NCBI RefSeq assembly: GCF_947495315.1
Contig: NZ_CANLYD010000012.1
Coordinates: forward strand, 62,001 to 126,000
Direction of reading: 5' to 3'
DNA: 64,000 nucleotides
Source: an uncultured Aquimarina sp.
GTDB taxonomy: Bacteria > Bacteroidota > Bacteroidia > Flavobacteriales > Flavobacteriaceae
Shown: positions 57,246 through 64,000 of the stretch, piece by piece
How positions within the stretch are numbered: the first letter of the stretch is position 1
Layout of the letters: each line of letters opens with the position of its first letter
Program-made: the position numbers and the translations under genes
The notes under the pieces: generated by a model
Told to the model about the DNA's origin: nothing
The model's input: the letters and a program-made list of their open reading frames with translations, nothing else
Databases searched by the model: none

Positions 57246-57737
57246 ATGAAAAAAATAAATTTTATTTTAAGCTTATCATTATTTTTAATTCTGTTTGGAT
57301 GCAACTCTGACGATGATAGTGGAAATGAAAATACTCAAAGAAACGAAACACTTATTTTTGGCTGGTTTGCTGATTCAAGCTGTTCAGGTGATTGTTCTAC
57401 AATTTATAAAATAGATAGCGAAAATATTTATAGAGACATCGATTTCAATTACCCTGAAAACACATTTTTTGAGGGTAATTTTCAACTTATGAACAACGCA
57501 AATTTTCAAGATTTTGAATCATTGATATCTGAACTACCAAATGAAATATTTAATGAACCAAATGGATATTTAGATTGTACTGATTGCACAAATGAAAATG
57601 GAGGCTTTTATTTAGAATATCAAGATAATGATGGATTACATAAATCTTGGCGTTTTAGAAATGCTATATATCCTGATTATCTTGAAAATTACAGAAGTTT
57701 ATTACTCGACAAATTAGCGGAATTGAATAGTCTATAG
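57246..57737 (+). CDS. Lipoprotein, unknown
   Basis: 163 residues with a lipobox LFGC (Cys19) followed by NSDDDSG, the acidic run of flavobacterial surface lipoproteins. The mature part has two cysteine pairs, CSGDC (about 46-50) and CTDC (about 110-113), and no family I recognise. A lone gene enclosed by palindromes A and B. Confidence 0.75.
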   Translation: MKKINFILSLSLFLILFGCNSDDDSGNENTQRNETLIFGWFADSSCSGDCSTIYKIDSENIYRDIDFNYPENTFFEGNFQLMNNANFQDFESLISELPNEIFNEPNGYLDCTDCTNENGGFYLEYQDNDGLHKSWRFRNAIYPDYLENYRSLLLDKLAELNSL

Positions 57738-57785
57738 GAAATAAGAACTGAATTGACTTATTGAATATATCTATAAAAAAACTAT

Positions 57786-57954
57786 TGCCAACACCAAGTA
57801 TATGTCATAGCAGGTTTTGGTGATGGATCCAATGGTTCTTGTATTTTTGCAATGGCGCAAATATTTTAGAAAGAAAAATTATAAAATCAGCGCAGAAAAA
57901 GTCGATGGAAAGGCAATATTTTGCTCTGCTACGACACATACTTATAACGTTGTG
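57786..57954. repeat. Long imperfect palindrome B (attC-like)
   Basis: Left end GCCAACACC, left arm AAGTATATGTCATAGCAG (57796-57813), right arm CTGCTACGACACATACTT (57926-57943), right end ATAACGTTGTGC. Both arm mismatches are A opposite C, that is T-G wobbles on the bottom strand. Confidence 0.75.
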
Positions 57955-57974
57955 CATAATACCCAAATACTTTA

Positions 57975-58538
57975 ATGAAAGAATTTTTAACGCATATAAA
58001 AAGACTAACCCAACTGAATGAAATTGAAGTTTCAGAATTGACAAAGATTCTAGAAATTAATACCTACAGCAAAGGTGATATCATCCTTAACACGAATAAA
58101 ATTAATCGGAAATTATATTTCATAGACAAGGGTTTAGTTAAAGTCTCATTTTTTACTGAGGACAAAGAGTTTGTTATGAAGTTTTTTTATGAAAACGAAT
58201 TTTGTGCTGTTCTTGACAGTTTAACTACAGGAAAACCATCGAATTATAGAATTACTGCACTTACAAGTGTTAATCTGATTGAAATTGATTTTGAAAGATT
58301 AAAAAAACTAGTATCTAAACATCCACCTTTCGGGAAAATAATATCTGGGATTCCATCAATGGCTTCACAAAAAATGATGAGTAGGATACGTGAGTTACTT
58401 GAGACTGATGCTAAAGAAAGATATTTGAATTTTTTAAACACCAATGGGCATTTAATGAAATTTATTAGCCTAAAAGACTTGTCCGCATATCTTGGGATTA
58501 CTCAAGTCACGTTAAGTAGAATTAGAGCAGAAATCTAA
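57975..58538 (+). CDS. Crp/Fnr family transcriptional regulator
   Basis: 187 residues. The N-terminal cyclic-nucleotide-binding-like beta-roll (GDIILNTNKINRKLYFIDKGLVKVSFF, FCAVLDSLTTGKPSNYRITALTSVNLIEI) is followed by the dimer helix and a C-terminal helix-turn-helix (FISLKDLSAYLGITQVTLSRIRAEI). No cysteine cluster for an Fe-S sensor is present. It probably controls the DoxX-like gene that follows 70 bases downstream. The start lies 20 bases after palindrome B. Confidence 0.9.
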   Translation: MKEFLTHIKRLTQLNEIEVSELTKILEINTYSKGDIILNTNKINRKLYFIDKGLVKVSFFTEDKEFVMKFFYENEFCAVLDSLTTGKPSNYRITALTSVNLIEIDFERLKKLVSKHPPFGKIISGIPSMASQKMMSRIRELLETDAKERYLNFLNTNGHLMKFISLKDLSAYLGITQVTLSRIRAEI

Positions 58539-58608
58539 TTTTTTAACAAATGTAAAATATATTATAGTTTTTTAATTCTTCCTTTGTCATAACAAAAACC
58601 TATAATTT

Positions 58609-59019
58609 ATGAGTTTGCTTGACAAGAAACAAATTGGATGTTATACAATGTTTATATTAATGATGCTCTCAGCGTCATTTAAAATTCTGAACTACGGACC
58701 TTCTGTTCATTTCTATGTATATCCTTTACCAGATTTAATGTTAAACTCTATAGGTTATATAGAATTTGTTTGTGGAATTCTTTACCTAATTGGAGTTAAA
58801 AAATCATCCTTCAGATTTTTTGGTGGATTAATTGTAATTCCTTTATTAATTGGAGCAGTAGGTTCACATATTGCCTTTGGCTGGTTCAACCTATTTGATG
58901 GAATAAGTGAACCGTTTCACTTTACATTGCCATCTTTTATAATTCTATGCCTTGCGATTTGGATTTCATATAATCCGATTGTAAAATTTATCAAATCAGG
59001 TTTCAAAATAGTTGAATAG
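58609..59019 (+). CDS. DoxX-like membrane protein
   Basis: 136 residues with four hydrophobic helices (about 12-28, 44-62, 70-90, 105-122). The arrangement and the segment LNSIGYIEFVCGILYLIGVKKSSFRFFGGLIVIPLLIGAVGSHIAF fit the DoxX/DoxD superfamily of small quinone-associated or unknown-function membrane proteins. Probably regulated by, or transcribed with, the Crp/Fnr gene upstream. Palindrome C follows. Confidence 0.75.
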   Translation: MSLLDKKQIGCYTMFILMMLSASFKILNYGPSVHFYVYPLPDLMLNSIGYIEFVCGILYLIGVKKSSFRFFGGLIVIPLLIGAVGSHIAFGWFNLFDGISEPFHFTLPSFIILCLAIWISYNPIVKFIKSGFKIVE

Positions 59020-59060
59020 GAACTAGAAAAATAATTTTTAATGTTACCTTTTTCCTAACT

Positions 59061-59192
59061 TGTGCAACAGACACAAGGTATAAAAGCAATAGCGGTTCAG
59101 TGCAAACTCGAACCGTTTTTGCGTTTAATTCTGTACCTTGCTATCCTAAAGGACGTTGCTTTTAATCCGCTTCTGCTTTTATACTAAACGTC
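59061..59192. repeat. Long imperfect palindrome C (attC-like)
   Basis: Left end TGTGCAACAG, left arm GTATAAAAGCAATAGCGG (59078-59095), right arm CCGCTTCTGCTTTTATAC (59167-59184), right end TAAACGTC. The interior contains a secondary hairpin CGGTTC...GAACCG (59093-59115). Confidence 0.75.
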
Positions 59193-59303
59193 CCAAAAAC
59201 CGACCCCAACAATCCACACAAAAAGTTAAGAAAAAGATAAAAACCTGATATCATCATTTTTATCTTTAATTTTAGGGCAAACACAAATCAAACTCAACAC
59301 ATC

Positions 59304-60929
59304 ATGAAAAAAGTACTTCTAGGTACGATTAGTACACTTTTGTTTATTTCTTGTCAGCAACCTAAAGAAACAGCGGACCTTCTGGTTTTTAATGCCAACA
59401 TATATACCGTAGATGATACGCAACCTAAAGCAGAAGCTTTTGCTGTCAAGGATGATAAGTTTATCGCAGTTGGTAGTTTAGAAGAGTTAAATAAAGCATA
59501 TTCGTTTACAGATTCGGTCAATGCAGAAGGAAAAACCATTGTACCAGGTTTGATTGATGCACATTGCCATTTTTATGGATTAGGATTGCAGCAACAAAAA
59601 GTAGACTTAACCGGTACTACTAGTTATGATGAGGTACTTGCGCGTATTGTAGATTTTCAGAAAAAGAAGAAAGTTTCTTTTATCACTGGTCGCGGTTGGG
59701 ATCAGAATGATTGGGAGATCAAAGAATTTCCGACCAAAGAAAAGTTAGATAGCCTATTTCCAGAAACTCCGGTTGCGGTAACTAGAGTAGATGGTCACGC
59801 TATGCTAGCGAATCAAGTAGCACTTGATCTTGCTAAAATAAAGGTAGACACTAAAGTGTCTGGTGGTGAGATTATACAAAAGAATGGAGAATTGACAGGA
59901 GTACTGATCGATAATCCAATGGAGATGGTAGAAACGATCTTCCCACAACCTACAGTTGCCGAGCAAGTGGCGGCACTAAAAGATGCAGAAAAAATTAACT
60001 TTAGTTACGGATTAACAACGGTAGATGATGCCGGATTAAGTCCAGAAGTTATTGCTGTCATAGATAGTTTACAAAAAGCAGATCAGTTAAAAATCCGTAT
60101 GTATGCCATGGTAAGTAATGTTCCTTCATATGTGGATCAGTATCTAAAAAAAGGAGTTCATAAAACCGATAAATTAAATGTGTCTTCTTTTAAGGTGTAT
60201 GCAGATGGTGCGTTGGGATCCAGAGGAGCAGTGCTTAAAAAACCATACTCGGATAAAGAGAATCATCACGGAGCCATGGTGATTGGTGTAGATGAATTTA
60301 AGGAATTAGCAAAAAGATTAGCAGGTTCTCCTTTTCAGATGAATACTCATGCCATTGGTGATTCTGCGAATGCAGTGGTGATCAATACCTATTATGATGT
60401 ATTAAAAGATAAGTCAGACAGAAGATGGCGTGTAGAACATGCACAAGTAGTATCTCCAGAAGAATTTGATCTTCTTAATGACAATCTGGTAATGAGTGTA
60501 CAACCTACGCATGCTACTAGTGATATGTATTGGGCGGATGAGCGATTAGGAGAAGAAAGAATCAAGGGAGCCTATGCCTATAAACAACTCTTAGAAAAAA
60601 CAGGAAAAATTGCTTTAGGAACGGATTATCCGGTAGAAAATGTAAGTCCATTTTATACATTTTATGCTGCAGTAGCGCGTAAAGATCTTAAACAATATCC
60701 TGCAGGAGGTTTCCAAAAACAAGATGCGTTAACCAGAGAAGAAACTCTAAAAGGAATGACAATCTGGGCTGCCTATAGTAATTTTGAAGAAACCGAAAAA
60801 GGAAGTATTACCGCTGGTAAATTTGCTGATTTTGTAATTCTGGAAGAAAATATTATGGAAATCGAGGAAGATAAAATCCCGAATATCAAAGTAAATGCTA
60901 CCTATCTTGGTGGAGAGAAAGTGTACTAG
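59304..60929 (+). CDS. Amidohydrolase lipoprotein (YtcJ-like)
   Basis: 541 residues with lipobox LFISC (Cys17). A metal-dependent hydrolase of the amidohydrolase superfamily: VPGLIDAHCHF with the metal histidines 87 and 89, NTHAIGDSAN, RRWRVEHAQ and GTDYPVENVSPF. The C-terminal composite sandwich closes with GSITAGKFADFVILEENI. Subfamily AMDHD3/YtcJ-like; the substrate of these exported members is unknown. First gene after the cassette-like stretch, with a partially matching -7 box (TATCTTTA) about 45 bases upstream. Confidence 0.9.
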   Translation: MKKVLLGTISTLLFISCQQPKETADLLVFNANIYTVDDTQPKAEAFAVKDDKFIAVGSLEELNKAYSFTDSVNAEGKTIVPGLIDAHCHFYGLGLQQQKVDLTGTTSYDEVLARIVDFQKKKKVSFITGRGWDQNDWEIKEFPTKEKLDSLFPETPVAVTRVDGHAMLANQVALDLAKIKVDTKVSGGEIIQKNGELTGVLIDNPMEMVETIFPQPTVAEQVAALKDAEKINFSYGLTTVDDAGLSPEVIAVIDSLQKADQLKIRMYAMVSNVPSYVDQYLKKGVHKTDKLNVSSFKVYADGALGSRGAVLKKPYSDKENHHGAMVIGVDEFKELAKRLAGSPFQMNTHAIGDSANAVVINTYYDVLKDKSDRRWRVEHAQVVSPEEFDLLNDNLVMSVQPTHATSDMYWADERLGEERIKGAYAYKQLLEKTGKIALGTDYPVENVSPFYTFYAAVARKDLKQYPAGGFQKQDALTREETLKGMTIWAAYSNFEETEKGSITAGKFADFVILEENIMEIEEDKIPNIKVNATYLGGEKVY

Positions 60930-61030
60930 TTTAGTAATTAGGTAATGAGTACAGAGTAATGAGTAGTAAGAAGAAAATTAGGAGTTAAAGAGGATGTGGT
61001 TTAAGGATTGAGGTCTAGTTATATGATTGT

Positions 61031-61140
61031 CATTCCAGCGTAGGCTGGAATCCATAACAGCTCAGTATATAAAACATCCATCCTCAATCCTTCCTTCAAA
61101 GGAAGGAAGCTAAAAAAAGTCTCCTCGCCGCGGCGAGGAG
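61031..61140. repeat. Cluster of three short palindromes
   Basis: ATTCCAGC/GCTGGAAT (61032-61051), CCTTCC...GGAAGG (61091-61106) and the perfect 20-mer CTCCTCGCCGCGGCGAGGAG (61121-61140), strikingly GC-rich for this genome. They fill the gap between the amidohydrolase and the sigma fragment; the last may terminate transcription. Confidence 0.7.
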
Positions 61141-61215
61141 ATTTAGAGGGATGTTATAGTAGGAGCTTACATCAAAAAACTTAAATGCTTTTGCCTTGAG
61201 TCAAAAGAAACTATG

Positions 61216-61494
61216 CTAGATTCTTTTCATCACTTTTTCAACTAAATTATCACATTTACTAAACCTAAATTCGAAAATATTGGTATCTAGAGAAAGTTCG
61301 TAAAGTTCTTCTCTTATCATTTCTTTAGCACGATGTAAACGTACTTTTACATTAGAATTAGTTAATTCTAAGCAATCAGAAACTTCAGAAATCTTCATTC
61401 CTTCTACTTCTCTTAATATATAGACCGTTCTGTATTTTATATCTAGCTGATCAACGGCTTTTTCGAGTATCATCGTTTCTTCTTGTTGTATCAT
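61216..61494 (-). pseudogene. C-terminal fragment of an ECF sigma factor
   Basis: 92 residues containing only the region 4 helix-turn-helix: LDIKYRTVYILREVEGMKISEVSDCLELTNSNVKVRLHRAKEMI, then the usual flavobacterial ECF tail FEFRFSKCDNLVEKVMKRI. Region 2, needed for core polymerase and -10 binding, is absent. An in-frame TGA lies three codons before the ATG, and the sequence upstream (61495-61595) has no sigma similarity. It looks like a truncated remnant rather than a working sigma factor; the possibility of a free region 4 protein remains. Confidence 0.75.
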
Positions 61495-61595
61495 TTTTTC
61501 TCAGGATTTAACTTCTTAATCCCTGATTCCTTCTTAATACTGTCTACTGCTCACTACCTACTTCATACTTTGTACTAACTACTCAGTACTATATA

Positions 61596-62366
61596 TTACC
61601 TTCCTCCATTAGCCTGTAGATCGGCGATGCATAGTGCATCTAGTTCCGGAACTCCGTTGTCCAACATACTCATCATTCCAGTTTCGAATTCTATAGCGGC
61701 TTCCATTAAGCAGCTTTGTACATTGCAATGACCTCTAGATTCCGTATCTTCATGCTGAGATTGCAATGATGTACCAATATTTATCAGACCTAATAGATGT
61801 GCAAATTCGTGATTCAATGCAGCAGCTTCAACTGTAGACAACATCGGTCCATTGGGATTACTGCTTAAATTACGGAGTGTATTCTCATAAATAACGATAG
61901 AAGTATTTAAGTAAGCAGTACCCAAGGTTACTCTAGCTCCTTCATCGCTATCATTAGTTCCATCTGCAAAGTAGATATATACCTTTATTTCATCTCCTTC
62001 ATTAAATTCGGTTCTCGCAGTAGTTTCAATTTGTTTTACTTTTTCAATAGTAAATGGTGCCAATCCCGAAGAAGAAACCGAACGTTGATTTATTGTGATT
62101 CCATCTGGTTTAAAAAGACGCTCTTCCAGAAAACTTCTAAATGTATTTATGGCTGTTGCTGTAGGTTCAAACCCCTGGACAGAAACAATTTCTACAGTTA
62201 ACCCTTTAAAATTAGTGTCACTTAGCAAGTCATTGGCAGAACTGCCTAAAGGTTGTTTGTTAGAAGACTGGCTATCTGGTACAAAAGTATTTTCGTCATC
62301 ATCAGAACATCCAACCAATAGTAAAGATGTAAATAAAAGTATACTTAAGAATTTTGTAATTTGCAT
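61596..62366 (-). CDS. Zinc metalloprotease-like lipoprotein
   Basis: 256 residues, lipobox LLVGC (Cys20) followed by SDDDEN. The zincin motif HEFAHLLGL is at 186-194 and a possible Met-turn CLMEAAIE lies near 222; VEAAALNHEFAHLLGLINIG resembles the exported membrane metalloproteases of flavobacteria. RGHCNVQSC suggests a disulfide close to the active site. Likely a surface or periplasmic endopeptidase of unknown substrate. Divergent from the DUF2059 gene with 45 bases between starts. Confidence 0.82.
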   Translation of the reverse strand: MQITKFLSILLFTSLLLVGCSDDDENTFVPDSQSSNKQPLGSSANDLLSDTNFKGLTVEIVSVQGFEPTATAINTFRSFLEERLFKPDGITINQRSVSSSGLAPFTIEKVKQIETTARTEFNEGDEIKVYIYFADGTNDSDEGARVTLGTAYLNTSIVIYENTLRNLSSNPNGPMLSTVEAAALNHEFAHLLGLINIGTSLQSQHEDTESRGHCNVQSCLMEAAIEFETGMMSMLDNGVPELDALCIADLQANGGR

Positions 62367-62411
62367 AAAAATTGATTTTCCAGAGGTATTGGTTAGTAAA
62401 TAAACGAATTT

Positions 62412-62933
62412 ATGAGAGATATAGTTTTTGCTTTAACTTTATTTTTAACAGGTACCGCTTGTATGTCACAAAGATCGTACCATCAAGACGCTATTCGATA
62501 TTTTGAATTAAACGGAACTGAACAGCAATATGATGCGGCAATAGATCAAATGTTTACTATGTTAAAACAACAACATAGTACACAGAATATTCCTGATAAA
62601 GTTTGGGAAGAATTAAAAGAAGATAAGACGGCTGCATTGACTAATATTAAATCATTACTAGTATCCGCGTATCGCAGTAATTTTACGCATGAAGATATCA
62701 AACAGCTTATCGTTTTTTATGAATCCGAAACGGGACAGCAAATGGTTAAAGATAGAACTCAGCTCAGTGATGATCAAAAAAATAAATTATCTCTGTTTTA
62801 TGATTCTGAAGTAGGAAAAAAAGTTCAAAGTCAAAGCAATTCATTAACGACAATGGTTGCAGAAGTTAGTGAACTATGGAGTAGGGATTTGTATACAGAA
62901 ACAATTAATAAACTAAAGGCTAAAGGGTATTAG
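62412..62933 (+). CDS. DUF2059 domain exported protein
   Basis: 173 residues with a signal peptide ending near TACMSQ. The mature part is all-helical, with the DUF2059 pattern LLVSAYRSNFTHEDIKQLIVFYESETGQQMV and a second FYDSEVGKKV repeat. Function unknown. Its last 4 bases overlap the end of the convergent methyltransferase gene. Confidence 0.82.
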   Translation: MRDIVFALTLFLTGTACMSQRSYHQDAIRYFELNGTEQQYDAAIDQMFTMLKQQHSTQNIPDKVWEELKEDKTAALTNIKSLLVSAYRSNFTHEDIKQLIVFYESETGQQMVKDRTQLSDDQKNKLSLFYDSEVGKKVQSQSNSLTTMVAEVSELWSRDLYTETINKLKAKGY

Positions 62934-63646
62934 ATATTATAAATTAGTTTGGCTAGATAATCATTGTTTTCTCCTTGAAGCAATAACTCACAAACAAAAC
63001 CATTGGCATTTGCTGCATTCTGTAATGTATCATAATCAATATACAACCAATCAAACCAATCAGACCGCAGTTTTTTATATTTCAATTGATATTGCATCTC
63101 TCCGTAATATCCAGCGGACGCATCCACCCAAAAACTTCCATCTTCTTCTGCAAACAAATAGGAGATATCGGAAGAGTCAATCAGGATTTGACCATTAGGC
63201 TTTAATAGTTTTTTTACGTTGGAAAAAAAAATGTCAATATTATCCAGTTTCCCTATGATTCCGCTTCCGTTCATTAAAAACAACAAGGTATCATACTGTA
63301 CTTCTTTAAGATTAAAAATATCCTGAACAGTCGCGTTGGTTACTCCTCTTTTTTTGCAAATTTCAATCGCTCCTTCAGAAATATCGATGGCGTGTACATT
63401 TAGCTTTTTATCTTCCTGAAGAAATAAACTATGACTTCCGGCGCCACAACCTACATCTAAAACATCTCCAAAAGCAAGGTCCAATGCTTTTTGCTCGATT
63501 TTTGGCATTTCGGAATAGGTTCGAAATAAATAGGGGATCGGTATGATATCGTCATCAAAATCCGGAGCCTGTACTATAATATCTTCGTTATACTTTTTGT
63601 AATAAAAATCTTTAATCGCTTCTCCGAAAATATCTTTGTTAATCAT
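62930..63646 (-). CDS. Class I SAM-dependent methyltransferase
   Basis: 238 residues. The Rossmann SAM-binding motif is VLDVGCGAGSHSLFL, followed by VHAIDISEGAIEICKKRG (acidic ribose-binding residue) and FLMNGSGIIGKLDNI. A C-terminal part with SFWVDASAGYYGEMQYQLKYK may form the substrate side. Small-molecule methyltransferase of unknown substrate. Confidence 0.88.
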   Translation of the reverse strand: MINKDIFGEAIKDFYYKKYNEDIIVQAPDFDDDIIPIPYLFRTYSEMPKIEQKALDLAFGDVLDVGCGAGSHSLFLQEDKKLNVHAIDISEGAIEICKKRGVTNATVQDIFNLKEVQYDTLLFLMNGSGIIGKLDNIDIFFSNVKKLLKPNGQILIDSSDISYLFAEEDGSFWVDASAGYYGEMQYQLKYKKLRSDWFDWLYIDYDTLQNAANANGFVCELLLQGENNDYLAKLIYNI

Positions 63647-63683
63647 TATAGTTCTTAATTCGAAATTCGTAATTCATAATTCG

Positions 63684-63691
63684 TAATTTTG
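63684..63691 (+). promoter_or_regulatory. -7 box directly before the YkgJ-like gene
   Basis: TAATTTTG matches TAnnTTTG and ends 4 bases before the ATG at 63696, the same leaderless geometry as at 8435-8447. A short AATTCGTAATT repeat occurs twice at 63663-63688, so the match may be fortuitous. Confidence 0.35.
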
Positions 63692-63695
63692 TGCT

Positions 63696-64000
63696 ATGCA
63701 AGAATTCATAGATCAATTACCGAAACTGGCCAAAGATACACAGAACGAGAATAAAAAGTATTTTGCAAAGCTTAAAAAGAAACCGCCAAAGAATTTGGAT
63801 ACGTTTATGCAGGATTTGCATACGAAAGAGTTTCAGAAAACGGATTGCTTGGAATGTGCGAATTGTTGTAAAACCACTGGACCTTTGTTTACGGATATTG
63901 ATGTAGATCGAATTTCGAAGCATTTAAAAATGAAATCTATTCAGTTTGAAAATCAATATCTGAAAAAGGATGAGGATGGAGATTTTGTATTACAAGAAAC
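63696..64000 (+). CDS. YkgJ family cysteine-cluster protein, 5' part only
   Basis: The frame is open to the right edge (101 codons). The visible part has a basic N-terminal helical region (KKYFAKLKKKPPKNLD) and the family motif CLECANCCKTTGPLFTDIDVDRI, in which the CxxCxxCC cysteines are thought to bind zinc or iron. The remaining cysteines of the motif lie outside the window. Function unknown. Confidence 0.85.
   Translation, partial: MQEFIDQLPKLAKDTQNENKKYFAKLKKKPPKNLDTFMQDLHTKEFQKTDCLECANCCKTTGPLFTDIDVDRISKHLKMKSIQFENQYLKKDEDGDFVLQE

Noticed and set aside
61216..61494. A complete small regulatory protein
   Set aside because: The sequence is the C-terminal part of a normal ECF sigma factor, with a stop just upstream of its only start, so a truncated remnant is more likely.
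63717..63923. Minus-strand ORF opposite the YkgJ-like gene
   Set aside because: Antisense to a recognisable cysteine-cluster protein; basic, aromatic translation without features.
1..64000. tRNA, rRNA, riboswitch or origin of replication
   Set aside because: No cloverleaf, conserved rRNA stretch, known aptamer core or DnaA-box cluster was found by reading; a covariance-model scan would settle this.

Overview
The window comes from an AT-rich member of the Bacteroidota, almost certainly a marine Flavobacteriaceae (Aquimarina-like; the genus is a guess). Supporting signs are a 646-residue GyrB without the long proteobacterial insert, a fused SecDF, lipoboxes followed by acidic or polar residues, a C-terminal type IX secretion sorting domain, -7 boxes of the TAnnTTTG type, a metal-dependent type KdsA, and weak Shine-Dalgarno signals. 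No rRNA, tRNA, CRISPR array, integrase or transposase was seen.

Layout. 1-12.4 kb is a housekeeping block: the 3' part of asnB, an astacin-type secreted protease, gyrB, an outer-membrane-like protein, mdh, two small proteins related to the SecD periplasmic domain, and secDF. 12.8-17 kb holds a large secreted GH57/CBM26 amylase-like enzyme and a DUF192 lipoprotein. 17.2-21.5 kb is a minus-strand membrane cluster (creD, DUF1361, Coq4-like, a small winged-helix regulator and membrane proteins) in which two transcripts carry the same palindromic motif. 21.6-25.4 kb has a DUF1801 protein, kdsA, an outer membrane protein gene broken by an in-frame stop, and typA. 25.6-39.6 kb is a surface glycan region: four glycosyltransferases, a DegT aminotransferase and an FdtA ketoisomerase (a dTDP-3-amino-3,6-dideoxyhexose route), a flippase, a 2OG oxygenase, a polytopic membrane protein, ftsE, and an MBOAT/SGNH acyl-transfer pair. 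39.7-47.4 kb has a giant TPR protein with a partner beta-barrel, an M23 peptidase and a DUF885 peptidase-like lipoprotein.

47.4-64 kb is accessory in character: single genes (SRPBCC, AraC, serine hydrolase, MG2-like protein, RluA-type synthase, aldo/keto reductase, lipoprotein, Crp/Fnr, DoxX, amidohydrolase, sigma fragment, metalloprotease, DUF2059, methyltransferase, YkgJ) separated by repeats. The repeats fall in three classes: mosaic repeats with the CTGAGCTTGTCGAAGTG core, a 162-bp MITE-like element, and three long imperfect palindromes that delimit small gene units like cassettes at 57.0-59.2 kb. The palindromes look like attC-type recombination sites and are the most interesting unexplained structure. 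Their arms share the same A-opposite-C mismatch just before the inner TAG/CTA pairs, which becomes a T-G wobble on the bottom strand.
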